64,000 bases of DNA from Rhineura floridana (GCF_030035675.1 NC_084487.1:27508474-27572473), one strand, 5' to 3'. Numbered from the stretch's first letter, positions 11,301-22,054 are shown. Notes: generated by a model not told the origin, from the letters alone. Made by a program: numbers and translations.

Positions 11301-14300
11301 GGTTATGTGTATTATAAACAATTGTGTCACAGTAGGGTTGTCAGGTTACAACCCAGAAATCCACACCATATCTCTGAATTGTCCCCAGAGCACTGGGAGA
11401 GGAGGCTTCTCCCATTTGCTTCCTATTTTCCACACTTGGAGACAAAAGGAACAGCCTCCCAGTGTTCTTCAACCCAGTGTCCTCCAGATGTTGCTGGAAC
11501 ACAACTCCCATTAATCCCTGACAATTGGCTAAGCAGGGTGGGAATGATGGGACTTGTAGTCCAACAACATCTGGAGGGCACTACGTTGAAGAACACTGGC
11601 CTAGTCTTTCCGTCTTGGAACTGGAAGGCACAGTACAGATCTTCACGTTGCAACCTGGCAATCTTACATTTCACTTTCAGAACAATCTGTGCAATTATGC
11701 TACAAGACTGAGTCTACTGCACATGATTTGGTTCATTTTTCATCCGCTTCCCCACACCTTGATTGCTGTCCCCTCAGTCAAAAACAGTCTTATAAACAGC
11801 TACTGAGAACCTCCCCCAATCATCTTGTCCTTTCCCTACCTCGCCTTCTCTCCTCTTCTGTCCTCACCTTGCTTACCTGCCTAGCACTTTCAGCAGATGC
11901 AACAGAGAACTCTGATTCTTTAAAGCAGGGATGGGAACATGTGGCCCTTCAGATGTCGTTGGATTTTATCTCCCATCAGCCTCCACCAGTATGGCCAATG
12001 ATCAGGGATACTGTAGTCCAACATCATCGGGAGAGCCCCCGGTTCCCCACCTCGGGTTTAAAGTCAGGAGAGTCAGCAGAGGGTATAGTATGGAGATCTT
12101 CCCCGCACTGGAAAGAACACCAGAATGCTATCACTGAGCTTTTAAGGGCTAGGAGAGTCAGCAAGGATAACGACATTATGCTGTTTATGAATAAGCCAGC
12201 CTTTGCCAACCGGGTGCCCCACAGCTATTTTGAACCACCATCTCTCATCCGCCCTAGCCAGCACAGACAGAAGTCGGGGGTGAAGGGAGCTGGGAGCTCA
12301 ACAATATTTGGAGATCCCCTGGTTGCAAACAGAAAGAGAGGGCCTTTTCTGTGGTGGCATCCCATCTTTACAGCACTTCCACAAAAGAAAGCTGCCGAAT
12401 CTTTGCTGGAAGAGCATTCCACAGCATGGGACTGGCAATGCTAAATGCCTGACTTGGAGCAGAAACCACTCAGACTTCTGAAATGGGAGGACAACTAACA
12501 GTGCTGCTCCAGATGATCTCAAAAATCAAGCTGGAAGATTGTGTTATGAAGGATTTGTGATGCGACTCTTTGTTATAGTGTATTTTTATTGTACACTGCC
12601 CTGGCATCTGCCAAAACGAAGGGCACTTGTTGAGCAGAAATGTTTGAAACAAAAACAAACAGACCACACCTGTTGTGGCTTACACCACTTTCTCTCTTCC
12701 TGGCCCCTCCCAATCTTATTTATGGAGTATATTAGTGCCTGATGAGTCATCGCATCAACTATGGCAGGTAACGGCAGAAGCACACCACCAGCTGCTCTAG
12801 GCAGGTTGTACACACAATGACTGTTAACAAGGAAACGCCCTGCACTGCCAATGGCCTGCTTAGCTGTTTATGGCAATGCCAGGCACAGAGCCACCTGCTT
12901 TACCTGAAGAGTCCAGGGATGGGGGCACATCTAAAGCTTCTCCTGTTTTGCCCACACAGTTTCAAGGCAAGCCATGAGGGCAAATGTAAGGGGCTTCTCA
13001 AGACTCAAAATCAGCTGACTGTAATATGTCAGGTGTGAGGCAGGTGGGTGTTGTTTGGCCAAAATGGCTTCACAGGCCAAACGGGGAGGCCTAGCAGGCC
13101 ATGTTAGGTATGTGGGCAATACGTTCTTCACCCTGGTATAGACACTGCTGAAATATCCATGCTGAAATTTCATCTTATGCAAATCTCCATCTGATTAGCC
13201 TTGTGTGTAAAGAAAGCTTTCTATCCAAAATGGATTAGGATTCACAACAAGATAAACACTGCATCCGCACTACAAATGTTTATCTATTGGTTTTGTTACC
13301 AGTTAACTACAATGAGTTCTCCAAAGAATCCTGGGGATCACAGTCTGTTTAGGAAGCTGACAGTTCTCTATTACAGATCCCACCCAACCCTGAACTACAG
13401 AATTCCGGGGGGGGGGGGAGAGAGAATGACTATTCAATCTGTTTGTTAGCAGGGAGGGGGATCTGTGGTTGTCCAGATGTTGTTGGACCCAACTGCCATC
13501 AAGCCCAGCCATCGTGGTCAGGGATCCTGGGAGTTGTAGTCTAGCAAGATCTGGAGGACACCACATTGGGTGCTCCTCTCTTGAGAATATGAGAGACGGG
13601 GAACTCACATGATTCCAGTTCTTTTTTGATCCTGCTGGCAGCTTTTTCCATCTTTTCACCAGAAGAACACAGGCATTGCAGATATCTCCTGAGCGGGCTT
13701 CATGCAGGCTGCGAAGAGAAGACTGCTGTCAGTAGCCATTGATGGCCCTATCCTCCATGTATCTGTCTAAACCTCTTTTAAATCCATCCACGTTGGTGGC
13801 CATCACACTGCCCCATGTGGGAGCAAATTCCATCTGTGTGACTGTGCTCTGTGTGAAGAAGTACTTCTCTATCCTGCATCTTGCAACATTCAGCTTTGTT
13901 GGGATGTCCATGAGTTCTAGGGCTATGAGAGGGGAAGAAACTTTTCTCTATCCACATAATTTTATTCACTTCTACCATGTTGCGTAAAACAAATGCCTTG
14001 CTTTGTTCTTTCCTTTTTGGCTGGAGACTATATCCTCCTTTAGAATCCCCTCTACAAGTTACCAAGACATTTCGGGGTGGGAGAAGGCAGCCTACTATTC
14101 CTACCTCCAACCTCACAGTCCCTGCCTTCCTGACCTCTGCATGGTAGGTGGAAGTTCTGAAGGGACAGCTTATACATGTTCAGCTGAACATATCAAGGGC
14201 TTTGAAACCTCCATCAAATGTGCAGAGGTCGGGGGGGGGTTGAAGAAGAAATGCTCAAGGATTTTACTTGATTGTTAAGCAAAGCAACACAATTTGCACT

Positions 14301-15151
14301 TACCAGACTAATAACACAATGGAACACAAATTCCTTTGATTTTTGCACTTCTGAGTTTTGCAAGTTTTCAGCTCATTAAAAACTATCCCAAATGTGCACA
14401 TTAATATGCATCTGAGGATAAAATGGCCTTTCTGATCTCCTTTAAGCCAGTTTGAAGATGTTGTATTGAATGTTTGGTTGTATTCAGCCAAGTTTTACTC
14501 ACAGTAGACCCACTGAAGTTAGTGGGCTTAAATCATTAATGTCTATTAATTTCAGTACGTTTACTCTAAGTAGGACTTAAAAGATACAGAGTTACATTCA
14601 GTGTTAGAATGTCCTTTGCAGTTTAAAGGGGGTACCAAATAATGGGTGCTACTGTCCAGGGCTGTTTTTAGTCATTTTTTAATTGTTTAAACATTGTTTT
14701 AATTGTTTTGATTAATTTTATGCATTGTACAATTCTCTGTAAGGCAATTTTCCTAAAAAGAGGTAAAGAAGTCTTTTAAATAATAAAACTAACAGATACA
14801 AAAAAGTGTGTTTTCATGCATTTTTTAAAAAAAGTCAAGTAATGCAGAAACTGGGCAGACCAGACTTATGAATAAACACACATAGACTAGACTTTTGAAT
14901 GAGTACGTAAGTGGAACCCTGCTCAGTTCTTTACCCTTTTATGAATGAGTGGAGGGAATTTCTGAGCAGGGCTAATAGAGCTGAAAGCAAACGTACAGCC
15001 ACTGGAATGGCAGTGACTCTTACCCAAAACAATTCTGGAAGTCCTTTTCATAACGCCTGCTGTCGGTGAAGCGAGAACTGGAAGACTTTGCTCTGCAAAT
15101 ACAGCAACCGTCTAAGCTCCGGTACATCTTCGGTTTGTGGAAGCCAAACAT
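5180..15151 (-). CDS. SINHCAF: SINHCAF (FAM60A), SIN3-HDAC complex associated factor, complete CDS in five exons
   Basis: Five minus-strand exons (15151-15024, 13708-13609, 10804-10678, 8300-8150, 5342-5180) have AG acceptors and GT donors and join in phase to 223 codons, 222 residues plus stop; human SINHCAF has about 221. Seen: N-terminus MFGFHKPKMYRS, cysteines at 16, 17, 19 and 41 and a CxxC at 53-56 (a probable zinc-binding patch), a basic segment KRWKKLPAGSKKNWNH at 61-76, a Lys-rich stretch near 77-118, a Ser-rich linker at about 120-160 containing SPCYSNQSDDGSDTEM, and a conserved C-terminal part with KICCG (171-175) and FKPCC (192-196). The family is a nuclear subunit of the SIN3-HDAC deacetylase co-repressor; it acts in transcriptional repression, reported for TGF-beta-related and stem-cell programmes. 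The start is the first ATG of exon 2, 20 nt after its acceptor. No frame defect is visible, so the gene looks functional. DENND5B lies upstream on the same strand. Confidence 0.96.
5640..5945. mobile_element. Degraded L2-type LINE pieces
   Basis: 5640-5860 resembles the minus-strand 3' coding region of L2 elements (compare 21100-21160). 5900-5945 carries the plus-strand L2 tail CACCCTGGGACCTACTGGGG. It lies in a SINHCAF intron. Confidence 0.5.
6340..7025 (-). mobile_element. L2-type LINE, 3' fragment
   Basis: The minus strand encodes SLATVIHAFTTSCLDYCDAL near 6960-7015 and TYKALTNAGLGYIKDQLPV near 6740-6800, followed by an A-rich tail. Stops and shifts are common, so it is old. Confidence 0.75.
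7195..7300 (-). mobile_element. CR1 LINE 3' UTR fragment
   Basis: Contains the module TCCTCCATGAATTTGTCT and GGCCATCACCACACCTTGTG, also present in the larger CR1 piece at 13725-13985. Confidence 0.6.
7303..7470 (-). mobile_element. 5S-rRNA-derived SINE
   Basis: On the minus strand, about 95 bp match 5S rRNA: CTAAGCAGGGTCAGGTCTGG and GTACCTGGATGGGAGAT keep the internal promoter region. The tail follows (GCAGGGTATAAATG, then ATAAATAAGTAA). A second copy lies at 60290-60451. Confidence 0.8.
8150..8300 (-). CDS. SINHCAF: SINHCAF exon 5: codons 119-169, Ser-rich linker
   Basis: The exon is 151 nt between a CGGTAG acceptor and a GTAAGA donor. It encodes a Ser/Thr/Asp-rich run with SPCYSNQSDDGSDTEM, then VFSFLDPIYWKR. 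From memory, the human protein reads DLTYWKR where this one reads DPIYWKR. Confidence 0.95.
8485..8945. mobile_element. Probable hAT-like non-autonomous element
   Basis: Starts with GAGTGGGAATCTCCAGCCC and ends AAAAGGTTCCCTATCCCA, a rough inverted pair. The TTGGCC..CCAG segment and the TTTTGCCCAAAC stretch recur at 13010-13145 in reverse. The family name is uncertain. Confidence 0.4.
9065..9805 (+). mobile_element. L2-type LINE, 3' third
   Basis: Plus-strand frame DGLATVIDTLVTSSLDYCHA, then VQNAAARLLMG and a long decayed 3' end with GAGGTATATAAATAG. It lies in SINHCAF intron 8301-10677. Confidence 0.8.
9998..10223. mobile_element. hAT-type MITE
   Basis: Ends CAGTGATTTCCAAACTTT and AGTTTGGGAACCACTG form inverted repeats of the hAT type. 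The flanks TTTTAGAG and TTTGAGAC are only a weak target-site duplication. 226 bp. Confidence 0.7.
10678..10804 (-). CDS. SINHCAF: SINHCAF exon 4: codons 77-119
   Basis: The acceptor TTTCTAG precedes GTG GTG GAT (VVDARAGPSL). The exon continues through KTTLKPKKMKTLSG and ISKLQKELKRH, then a GTATGT donor. It is 127 nt, 42 codons plus one base. The Lys-rich character suggests contact with nucleic acid or an acidic partner (inference). Confidence 0.95.
11467..11585. mobile_element. Palindromic MITE (family P), copy 2
   Basis: Arms TCCTCCAGATGTTGCTGGAA and its inverted partner ATCTGGAGGGC with ACAACTCCCAT on one side and ACTTGTAGTCCAACAACAT on the other. In SINHCAF intron 10805-13608. Confidence 0.75.
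11930..12050. mobile_element. Palindromic MITE (family P), copy 3
   Basis: CTTCAGATGTCGTTGGATT and CTGTAGTCCAACATCATCGG mark the two arms. It starts with GGGATGGGAACATGTGG. Confidence 0.7.
12295..12400 (+). mobile_element. Short L2-type LINE remnant
   Basis: GAGGGCCTTTTCTGTGGTGG corresponds to the conserved C-terminal L2 motif (R)AFSVVA. Only a short, decayed piece remains. Confidence 0.4.
13010..13145 (-). mobile_element. Fragment of the 8485-8945 repeat family
   Basis: The reverse complement shows TTGGCCAAACAACACCCACC and GCCTCACACCTGACAT, matching the middle of 8485-8945. Confidence 0.45.
13465..13570. mobile_element. Palindromic MITE (family P), copy 4, next to a splice donor
   Basis: Arms GTCCAGATGTTGTTGGACC and GGGAGTTGTAGTCTAGCAAG. 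Its edge is about 39 bp into the intron from the SINHCAF donor at 13608. Confidence 0.75.
13609..13708 (-). CDS. SINHCAF: SINHCAF exon 3: codons 43-76
   Basis: A TTCGCAG acceptor and GTGAGT donor frame 100 nt. They encode LHEARSGDICNACVLLV, then KRWKKLPAGSKKNWNH. This holds the CxxC pair and the basic segment. A palindromic MITE lies about 39 bp past the donor. Confidence 0.95.
13725..13985 (-). mobile_element. CR1 LINE 3' UTR fragment
   Basis: Carries the CR1 landmarks CCTCCATGTATCTGTCTAA, TGTGTGAAGAAGTACTTCT, ACATTCAGCTTTGTTGG and ACTTTTCTCTATCCAC, all in one orientation. It lies 17 bp outside the acceptor side of the SINHCAF exon at 13708. Confidence 0.75.
14480..14600. repeat. Symmetric ~90-bp squamate repeat (family S), old copy
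   Basis: Contains GTTTTACTCACAGTAGACCC and TAGTGGGCTTAAAT, a decayed match to the family-S core CCATTGAATTCAATGG flanked by AAGTAAG/CTTACTT arms. Confidence 0.45.
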
Positions 15152-15171
15152 CTTCCCTTCCCTCCTTTAGC
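15024..15171 (-). CDS. SINHCAF: SINHCAF exon 2: 20 nt of 5' UTR and codons 1-43
   Basis: A pyrimidine-rich tract ending in AG precedes the exon at 15171. The ATG is at 15151-15149. The reading frame gives MFGFHKPKMYRS, then CCICR and a Ser-rich RFTDSRRYEKDF. The donor after 15024 is GTAAGA. The exon ends two bases into a glycine codon. Confidence 0.95.
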
Positions 15172-16264
15172 CTATTGGGATAAGAGTGGTCGGGAGGGGG
15201 TGAGAAAAGAGGCAATCGAGTTCCAAAACAGAACAAGGGAAGGCCAAAACTCAGAAGGCAGCAAAAGCACCCCCAATACCTCCCATGGAAATTGACACCA
15301 CACTGCAGTCAAAAATGCTCAGTGGGAGCGGATCAATTATGTATCATCCCACACCATCTTCCACAAAGGCAGGTGCCTCTGATACATTTCCATTTTTCTT
15401 GATCACCCACAGTGTGTTCTCCCACCACGGGAGGGCACATCACAGGAAATTCAGTCGGGCACGTTAACTAGGTGACCTCAGCCGCAATAGTTAATGCAAA
15501 AAAGAAGAAGCTGCCTTGCAGAAGGTGCATTCTAAGTCACCGTGTTTGTCTCAAAGCAATTTCAGAACAGATTCACCAGCTGAAAACAAGAGAAGGGAGG
15601 AGATGGGCCTATCCTGCTCAACAGAAAACCTCCATCAGGACAGGAATCTATGCCCACCACCGATAGTACTCCTGCTTAGAAATAAAATAGCACCTTTCCA
15701 GGCCCCCCACTGTGGAATAAAAACCATGCATGGGGGAAAGTTCTGTGGAATCGCTAGGCACTCCATACTCCCTATCAGTGGGTCTCTTCTTCCACCCCTG
15801 CTGCCCTAATCAGTGGCTACCTTCAGCCAGGGAGGCCCTCCTGGTAGCAGTGCCACTGCCAACAGAGGTTCAACTGACAGTGATCAAGTGGGGGGGGGGA
15901 GAGTCTGACGACGCCCCACATGTGAAGTCATCTTCCCTCAAAACTTAGGCATGTGCCCATCAGTGATGTCATTTTGGCATCTCTTAAAAACATCGAGGTA
16001 CTTTGGCCTTTGCTGGTGCTTAATTCCAGGTTATAGGCCAAGCTTTCAATGAGCCGTCCAAGGACTTCAGGTCCAGGGGCACCTTGGCCCTTGGAGCTCT
16101 CACCAAGCCACACACTCTCTCCAAAGTCACATCAGGCCTGCTTTGCAACCCCCTGTCCAGTGTTTTTGCCTGGCTGGCATGCGTCCTTGAACTCTGATAA
16201 CACTTCTTGCTTGCGTGGATTGAAAATGGAGAGGAATGGGTGTGGGTGAAGAAAGTAGCTACTG

Positions 16265-16412
16265 TACAAGGGTAAAATTCACATTTATTGCTCTGCTCAC
16301 TTTTGCCTTTGACCCAACCCACTTCTCGCATGTGGCCCCTGAAAAGTTGCCCAGGAGGGAATGCGGCCCTTGAACTGAAAAAGGTTCCCCACTCCTGCTT
16401 TGTGTCTACCTT
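16265..16412 (-). mobile_element. hAT-like MITE (family G)
   Basis: The reverse complement reads GGAGTGGGGAACCTTTTTCA then TCCCTCCTGGGCAACTTTTC. The same order occurs on the plus strand at 36205-36345. Confidence 0.5.
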
Positions 16413-16734
16413 CTTCGCTACTGGGGTTTTTTTTTTTTTTTTAAGTAATGGAGGGAGAATTTTACAAGAACTGAGCTGAGTCGGGGTGGTGGTGTTTGGA
16501 GGTTTCATTATGGGCCATGCTATCATTTTTACCTTTTCACTGTCAATGGTAGTATTGCACAGCTGTTATCCAACAGCAGCAATTCTAAGCATGCTTAAAT
16601 TAAGCAGCAAGTCCCACTGAACTCAGATGCGCTTGTTTCCAACTCAACCTATTTAGGATCTGCCTCAGCACATCTTTTGCTCAGAGCTGACAGAACTGGA
16701 ATATAAAAGGAGGGCAACATTTTACTTTTGAACA

Positions 16735-16855
16735 GCTTTTGCCCAACCTGGAGCCTTTGAGACATTTTTGGGTTACAACTCCCATCAATGCTGGCTGGGG
16801 ACAATGGAAGCTGTCGTTCAACATCACCAGGTTGGTGAAGGCTGATTTAGAACTT
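16735..16855. mobile_element. Palindromic MITE (family P), diverged copy
   Basis: GGGTTACAACTCCCATCAATG and CTGTCGTTCAACATCACC are the arm remnants. It is followed directly by an L2 tail. Confidence 0.5.
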
Positions 16856-16867
16856 CAAAAGATTGTC

Positions 16868-17190
16868 TTGCCCCTTATATACCCAGTAGATCACTACACT
16901 CTGCAGGTGAGCGCTTCCTGCAGATACCATCGCATCAGGAGGTCCATTCCAAGCAACATAGGAATGGGGCCTTTAGTGTTGTGGCACCTACCCTTTGGAA
17001 TTCCATCCCTTTAAATATTAGACAGGTGCTGTCCCTGTTGTCTTTTTGGCGCCTACTGAAGACCTTCCTCTTTCAACAAGCCTTTTAAGGTGAGACCTTA
17101 TCCCAGTCTGCACCTGTGTTGGAATGACTTTTAATATGTTTTAGAAGATGTCTTTAGTGTTTTGAGCCTTCTTTGCACCCAACCAACAAG
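16868..17190 (+). mobile_element. L2-type LINE, 3' end
   Basis: CCTATAT-type start CTTATATACCCAGTAGATCA, then CTTTGGAATTCCATCCCTT (LWNSIP) and CTTTCAACAAGCCTTTTAAG. Clearly the same subfamily as 53759-56660. Confidence 0.75.
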
Positions 17191-17392
17191 CTAGGTGACA
17201 TGTCCGGGTTTCCAACTCAGGCTTGCTTGCTGGTCTGACCAACTTGATAGTTATGGACTGCCTTCGCCACACAGGACTTGGAGTAGACAGCACGGGATGG
17301 AGCAGTGAGAAAGAGGAGCACGCAAGTTTCCTACTTCAAACTTTAAAATGAACACTTTGTGAAAAACCAATAAGACCTCTTTTTAAAAGTTT

Positions 17393-17425
17393 TATTTATT
17401 TATTTATTTATTTATTTATTTTATT
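17393..17425. repeat. (TTTA)n microsatellite
   Basis: About eight perfect TTTA units in SINHCAF intron 1. Confidence 0.9.
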
Positions 17426-18057
17426 ACGGACAAAAATCTATCCCGTCACTTAAAAAGGGATCTCAGACAAAGTCTGGTGCACTGCGCTGCTTTAAACAAG
17501 AAGAAGCTACAATTAGGGAAGTAATTATAGTCCCAATATGGTGCAGCTGTATAGAACAGACACACACAGAGGGCAATCACAGTGTTGCCAAGTTAGAAAT
17601 GACCAAAAAAATTGCAGAGAATATGCCACATCATTTCCTTTCTAATAATCTCACTGCCAGGCAGTTCCATTGTTGCTGATTGTATTCTTATTAACAAAAT
17701 ATTTACACAGATGCATCACTGCACATGGCACTTTACAGTTTAATAAGGCAAAGGGAGACGATGTCCCAGCCCTCAAGGACCTTGCACTTTAAATTAATAG
17801 CCAATACTGAAGGCCGAAATTGATTTAACATACCATGCCTCAACTGCTAAGGCTCTGAAAGTGTTTGTGCTAAGTTATGGGTGCACTTTCGCAAAAAAGG
17901 AAAGACCTTTTAATGGCAGGGCTACCTGTAGTCCCAGAGCGATCTCTGTGGTCACCAGTTTATTTCTGTGCTACTCGCATAGTGCAGTATCTTGCTATGA
18001 TGATTACTTCCAAATTCCTTAAGTTTTTCTGTCCGCTCCATTAACTGGAACGGGGAA

Positions 18058-18235
18058 GGGCTGTAACTCTGTAGTAGATCACATTCTCTGCATGCAGAAC
18101 AACCCAGATTCAATCCCTGGCATCTCCAGGGCTTGGAATGACTTCTGCCCCAAATCCTGGAGAGCTGCTGCCAGTCAGTGTGGACAAGTTAGATGGGCTA
18201 AAGATTTGTCTCAGTACAAGATGGCTTCTTAGGTT
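18058..18235 (+). mobile_element. tRNA-derived SINE (Ala-like head)
   Basis: Head with A-box-like TAACTCTGTAGTAGATCAC, an anticodon-arm region CTCTGCATGCAG, and B box AGATTCAATCCC, then body GGAGAGCTGCTGCCAGTCAG. Same family as the reverse copy at 32661-32846. Confidence 0.7.
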
Positions 18236-19569
18236 TCTAAATGCCAGGAAGCATCCCATAACCTGTTGCAGATACATAGCTATTTAGCCAGAGCAATGCA
18301 AATAATCAGAATAGATTCTTACATTTCTTTCAGCCTAATAGTTTTCACACCAGTATATGCCACAAAGGAAGAGAAAGGAACAGGCATAGTGAGATACATT
18401 AAGGGCATTTCTCACTTAGAAATTGGGGAAGATCCTCTTGGACAGCTATTTAAGCATTGCAGCTAAAAGCCAATGGACTTCAAAACAGAAGAGTGGTAAA
18501 ATACACATTTGGATTCTTAGGCTGTGATTACCATGGAGCACTTACTATCCCAGAGTCCTTTTAATCTTTTCCCCATTCGTAACAGCCCAATGCGACAGGC
18601 CATTCACTTTTTACTGATGGAAGTAATACTAATGCAACGTGCATTGCTCACACAAGCACTGCCATGTTTGGATTTTAAAGTGATCTTCAGGCAACAAAAG
18701 TGAACAAAAAACATGTACTGTATTTGAATACTGAAGCTCGTTTCCAAATCCAGACTCAACTGTACTGGGGTTAATTCCAAAACCTACTGTGCTTTCAAGC
18801 CAGTCGATCTGTGAAAGTCACACTTACATGAAAGAACCTTATATATTCCCCTTGGTATCTGCATTCTCACTAGGCCAATTCATCTGCCAAACCCTTCTGC
18901 AATGCATCCTTGTGAGATATTAAGCCTTGATGAAGTGTACCTGTGAGAAAAACATCTGGGGCCTTTATTTTAAGAGTGATTGGTAGTAATGAACAAACTG
19001 ATCCACAACCGGAAGCTGCCAAAACTGAATCTGCTTCTTCTTACTGGCAAGCGATGGCATTTCTTCCTTTGATACAGTACTATTTTTAACTCAAACCTGC
19101 ACTACGCAAAACCAATCTTCCACCAAACTTCAAATCAAACCAGGCACGAAACCAAGAGACCTGCTATTTATCTATACTGGAGGCTGCACTTTTGTTCCCA
19201 TTCCCCACCCCCACCCCAAAAAACTGGATGAGATTAAGTACAGCCCTAAACTACTGGACATAAAATGTGCAAGTGGATAAGCGAGCAGAGTTCTTACAGC
19301 TAATCTCAACGACAGCCTTGGGCTCAGGAATTCACCTCCCTCCCTTGTTGCAGCCTCTCTCCGATTTTCAAGTCACAGTACGGACCTCCCATTTGAAAGA
19401 GAATTCCTTCATTTGAGAGGGGCAATTTATATTTCAACAAGAATTTGCTACAGAGAAACATACACACACATAACTGCATTTGTACAGGCTTATACATGAC
19501 ATTTTCACCCCATTAGAAAAGTATCTAGATTAAGGAGAAATAATTGCAGGGAGGGATACTACCACCACT

Positions 19570-20010
19570 TTTTAAAATAAGGCCCATCTTTTTGCAAACG
19601 TATCTTCTTGGAAGTTATTCATTTCTCTTCTTTGATAGCTCGGTTTTGTTAAGTGATTTCACATTCCTTCTCTAACCATTCCTTTATAGGCGGTAGTTTA
19701 TTCTTTTTATCGTTCTGACATATTCTTATACAGATTAGTAGGCTTGTAATCAGTTGGATGTCAGTTTTTCTTATTTTTGTCCAAATAGCACAGAGGAAAG
19801 CAGTCTTAGGATTCCTAGTTATACTATATCCTATTACTTCTTGTATTCCAAAAGTGTAATTTTACACATGTCCGGAACACATGCAAAGAATCTGCTTTAA
19901 TTTTTTTTTTTACATCTCCAACGTTTCATGTTGACTATAAATTTTAATTTGTTTATAAAGAGCAAGGGGCCATCGATAAATGAATTTGAAAACAGATAGA
20001 TCTTTGAGAT
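19570..20010 (-). mobile_element. Probable degraded L1-type LINE, 3' coding end
   Basis: Minus-strand frames recall an L1 ORF2 tail (a WRC-like zinc-knuckle remnant, later FGQK and EKLTSN-like pieces), all broken. The assignment rests on weak protein resemblance. Confidence 0.4.
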
Positions 20011-20039
20011 GAACAATCAACAGTTTGCACAACTTTTAA

Positions 20040-20130
20040 TTCATCTGTAAGCAAGCTTGCCCAGAAGTAATTCCCACTGTATTCAATGGGGCTTACTCCC
20101 TAGTAAGGTTGCTTAAGACAACAACCTTAG
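20040..20130. repeat. Symmetric repeat (family S)
   Basis: CCCAGAAGTAATTCCCACTG and TTCAATGGGGCTTACTCCC match the two arms of family S. Confidence 0.6.
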
Positions 20131-20526
20131 ACATGTTCGGTACTGTACTGGAGTTGGTCAAAAGAATCTAGCACCTGGAATATAGAACAGAGCAGTGGCA
20201 AGCTGAAGGTGGATAGATGTCTACTGGTAGATCAGCAAGAGTTTTGACTCTCAACAGCTTAATAGCAGCAGTAACCCCCCTCCAAACCTAAACCACACAC
20301 ATACAATGCATTTCTCTCTGAATTATCTCGGGGTTCTAGTAAAAACAGGGCAGATCCCACAAGCCTGAAGTTTACCCATACCTGGACTAGAGTACCCTCG
20401 GCACACTTAATGTCCTTTCTGTATTTTTAGTTCAAGAATTCAATCCAGTAGGGTTTGATACATGCAATCCTTTTTACTCACTAGCTAAAAAGACCTTTCC
20501 CCCGACCCCATCCCTAATGTACAGCT

Positions 20527-20640
20527 GTTGTTGTTATATGCCTTCAAGTCGATTACGACTTATGGTGACCCTTTTTGGATATATTCATAGGGTTTTCATG
20601 GTAAGACGTTATCAGAGGTGGTTTACCATTGCCAAAGATT
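20527..20640 (-). mobile_element. Bov-B-like tail fragment (Sauria SINE or Bov-B)
   Basis: GCCTTCAAGTCGATTACGAC and CATAGGGTTTTCATGGTAAG are the reverse of the RTE-derived tail. It abuts the tail of the L2 copy that follows. Confidence 0.7.
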
Positions 20641-20645
20641 AAAGA

Positions 20646-20673
20646 TAATAATAATAATAATAATAATAAATTT
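20646..20673. repeat. (AAT)n tail of the L2 copy
   Basis: Perfect trinucleotide run at the 3' end of the minus-strand LINE. Confidence 0.85.
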
Positions 20674-22010
20674 AATTTTTGTGTCGCCTATCTGGCCGAA
20701 GCCACTCTAGGCGACGTACATATTAAAATTCAATAAAATACAATATAATTACAAAATAAAATACAATGCAGTCAACACTAATGCAGGCATAAAACTATGT
20801 AGGGCAATCAATAAACAATTTTCACAGAAACAATAAACAATCACAGAAAAATTAGCCCACCCCGGAGATCCCAAAGGCCTGTCCAAAGAGCCAAGTTTTT
20901 AAGGCTCGGCGAAATGTATCCAGGGAAGGGGCATGGTGAAGATCAAATGGGAGGGAGTTCCAGAGAGTGGGGGCCGCCACTGAAAATGCCCTCTCCCTAG
21001 TCCCCACCAACCTAGCTGTTTTCGTTGGTGGGACTGAGAGAAGGCCCTGCGTGGCTGATCTAGTCGGGCGGCTTAATTTGTGGTACTGGAGGTGCTCCTT
21101 CAGGTAAACTGGGCCGAGACCGTATAGGGATTTAAAGGTTAATACCAACACCTTGAATTGGGCCCGGAAAACAACTGGAAGCCAATGTAGATGAAATAAC
21201 ACTGGTGTGATGTGATCGCGGCGGCGGTTGTTTGTAAGCAACCAAGCCGCCGCATTCTGTACCAATTATAGTTTCCGGACCATTTTCAAGGGTAACCCCA
21301 CGTACAGCGCATTGCAGTAGTCTAATCGAGAGGTGACCAGGGCATGTACTACCAGTGGGAGCTGATGAATAGGGAGGTAGGGTTGCAGCCTCCGTATGAG
21401 GTGTAGTTGATACCAAGCTGCCCGGCTCACTGCCGAAATCTGTGCCTCCATGGACAGCTTGGAATCAAGAACAACCCTGAGGCTGCAGACCTGATCCTTC
21501 AGGGGTAAACTCACCCCATTAAGCCTCAGGTCAACAACACCCAACCTTCCCCTGTCACCCACAAGCAGCACCTCGGTCTTATCAGGATTGAGCTTCAGCC
21601 TGTTCCTTCCCATCCACCCACTCACGGATTCCAGGCACTTGGACAAGGTCTCCACAGCCAACTCCGGTGAGGATTTAAAAGAGAGGTAGAGCTGCGTGTC
21701 ATCAGCATATTGGTGACACCGCAGCCCAAAACTCCTGATGATAGCTCCCAGCGGTTTTATATAGATGTTAAATAGCATGGGAGAGAGGATAGAACCCTGT
21801 GGCACTCCACAAGTGAGGGGCCAAGGGTCTGAAACCTCATCTCCCAATGCTACCTGTTGATGCCTGTCAGAGAGAAAGGAACGGAACCACTGTAAAACAG
21901 ATGGGACCTTTTGCATGCAAAGCATGTGCTCTTCCACTAAATGGACCTTGGACTGATCCAGCAAGACACTTATGTTCTTCATCAAGAGTATACACTCAGG
22001 ACAACACAAC
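20646..22010 (-). mobile_element. L2/CR1-group LINE, reverse transcriptase and C-terminus
   Basis: A minus-strand frame of 247 codons encodes the RT core: GVPQGSILSPMLFNIY, the catalytic YADDTQLYL, LNPDKTEVLLVGD and [20 protein letters not shown]. It continues in another frame with ERAFSVAAPTLWNSLPFDL. The 3' UTR ends in a different tail from the other L2 subfamily (AGTGGCTTCGGCCAGATAGG) and an (AAT)n run. It is 5'-truncated, with at least one frameshift near 21265. The long frame suggests moderate age. Confidence 0.85.
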
Positions 22011-22054
22011 TCAGATTAGTTGTGCCTTAACTGTTAGGAGATCCCAAATATGCA

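Noticed and set aside
11689-12444. 251-codon plus-strand open frame in a SINHCAF intron
   Set aside because: It runs through a family-P MITE and an L2 remnant and has no recognisable domain.
13399-13412. Poly-G runs (also near 15889, 43750 and 49420) as G-quadruplex switches
   Set aside because: Single long G runs without four spaced tracts; no regulatory context.
16020-16526. 168-codon minus-strand frame
   Set aside because: Crosses a family-G MITE and a poly-A/T run; composition is not protein-like.
18058-18235. tRNA-like sequences (also in 28357-28606, 44405-44786, 53523-53750) as tRNA genes
   Set aside because: A and B boxes are present, but the acceptor stem does not close and SINE bodies follow. 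They are SINE heads.
18928-18955. TTGATGAAGTG...GAGAAAAAC as a second hammerhead motif
   Set aside because: The first core box is imperfect, no stem II can be drawn, and there is no Penelope-like flank.
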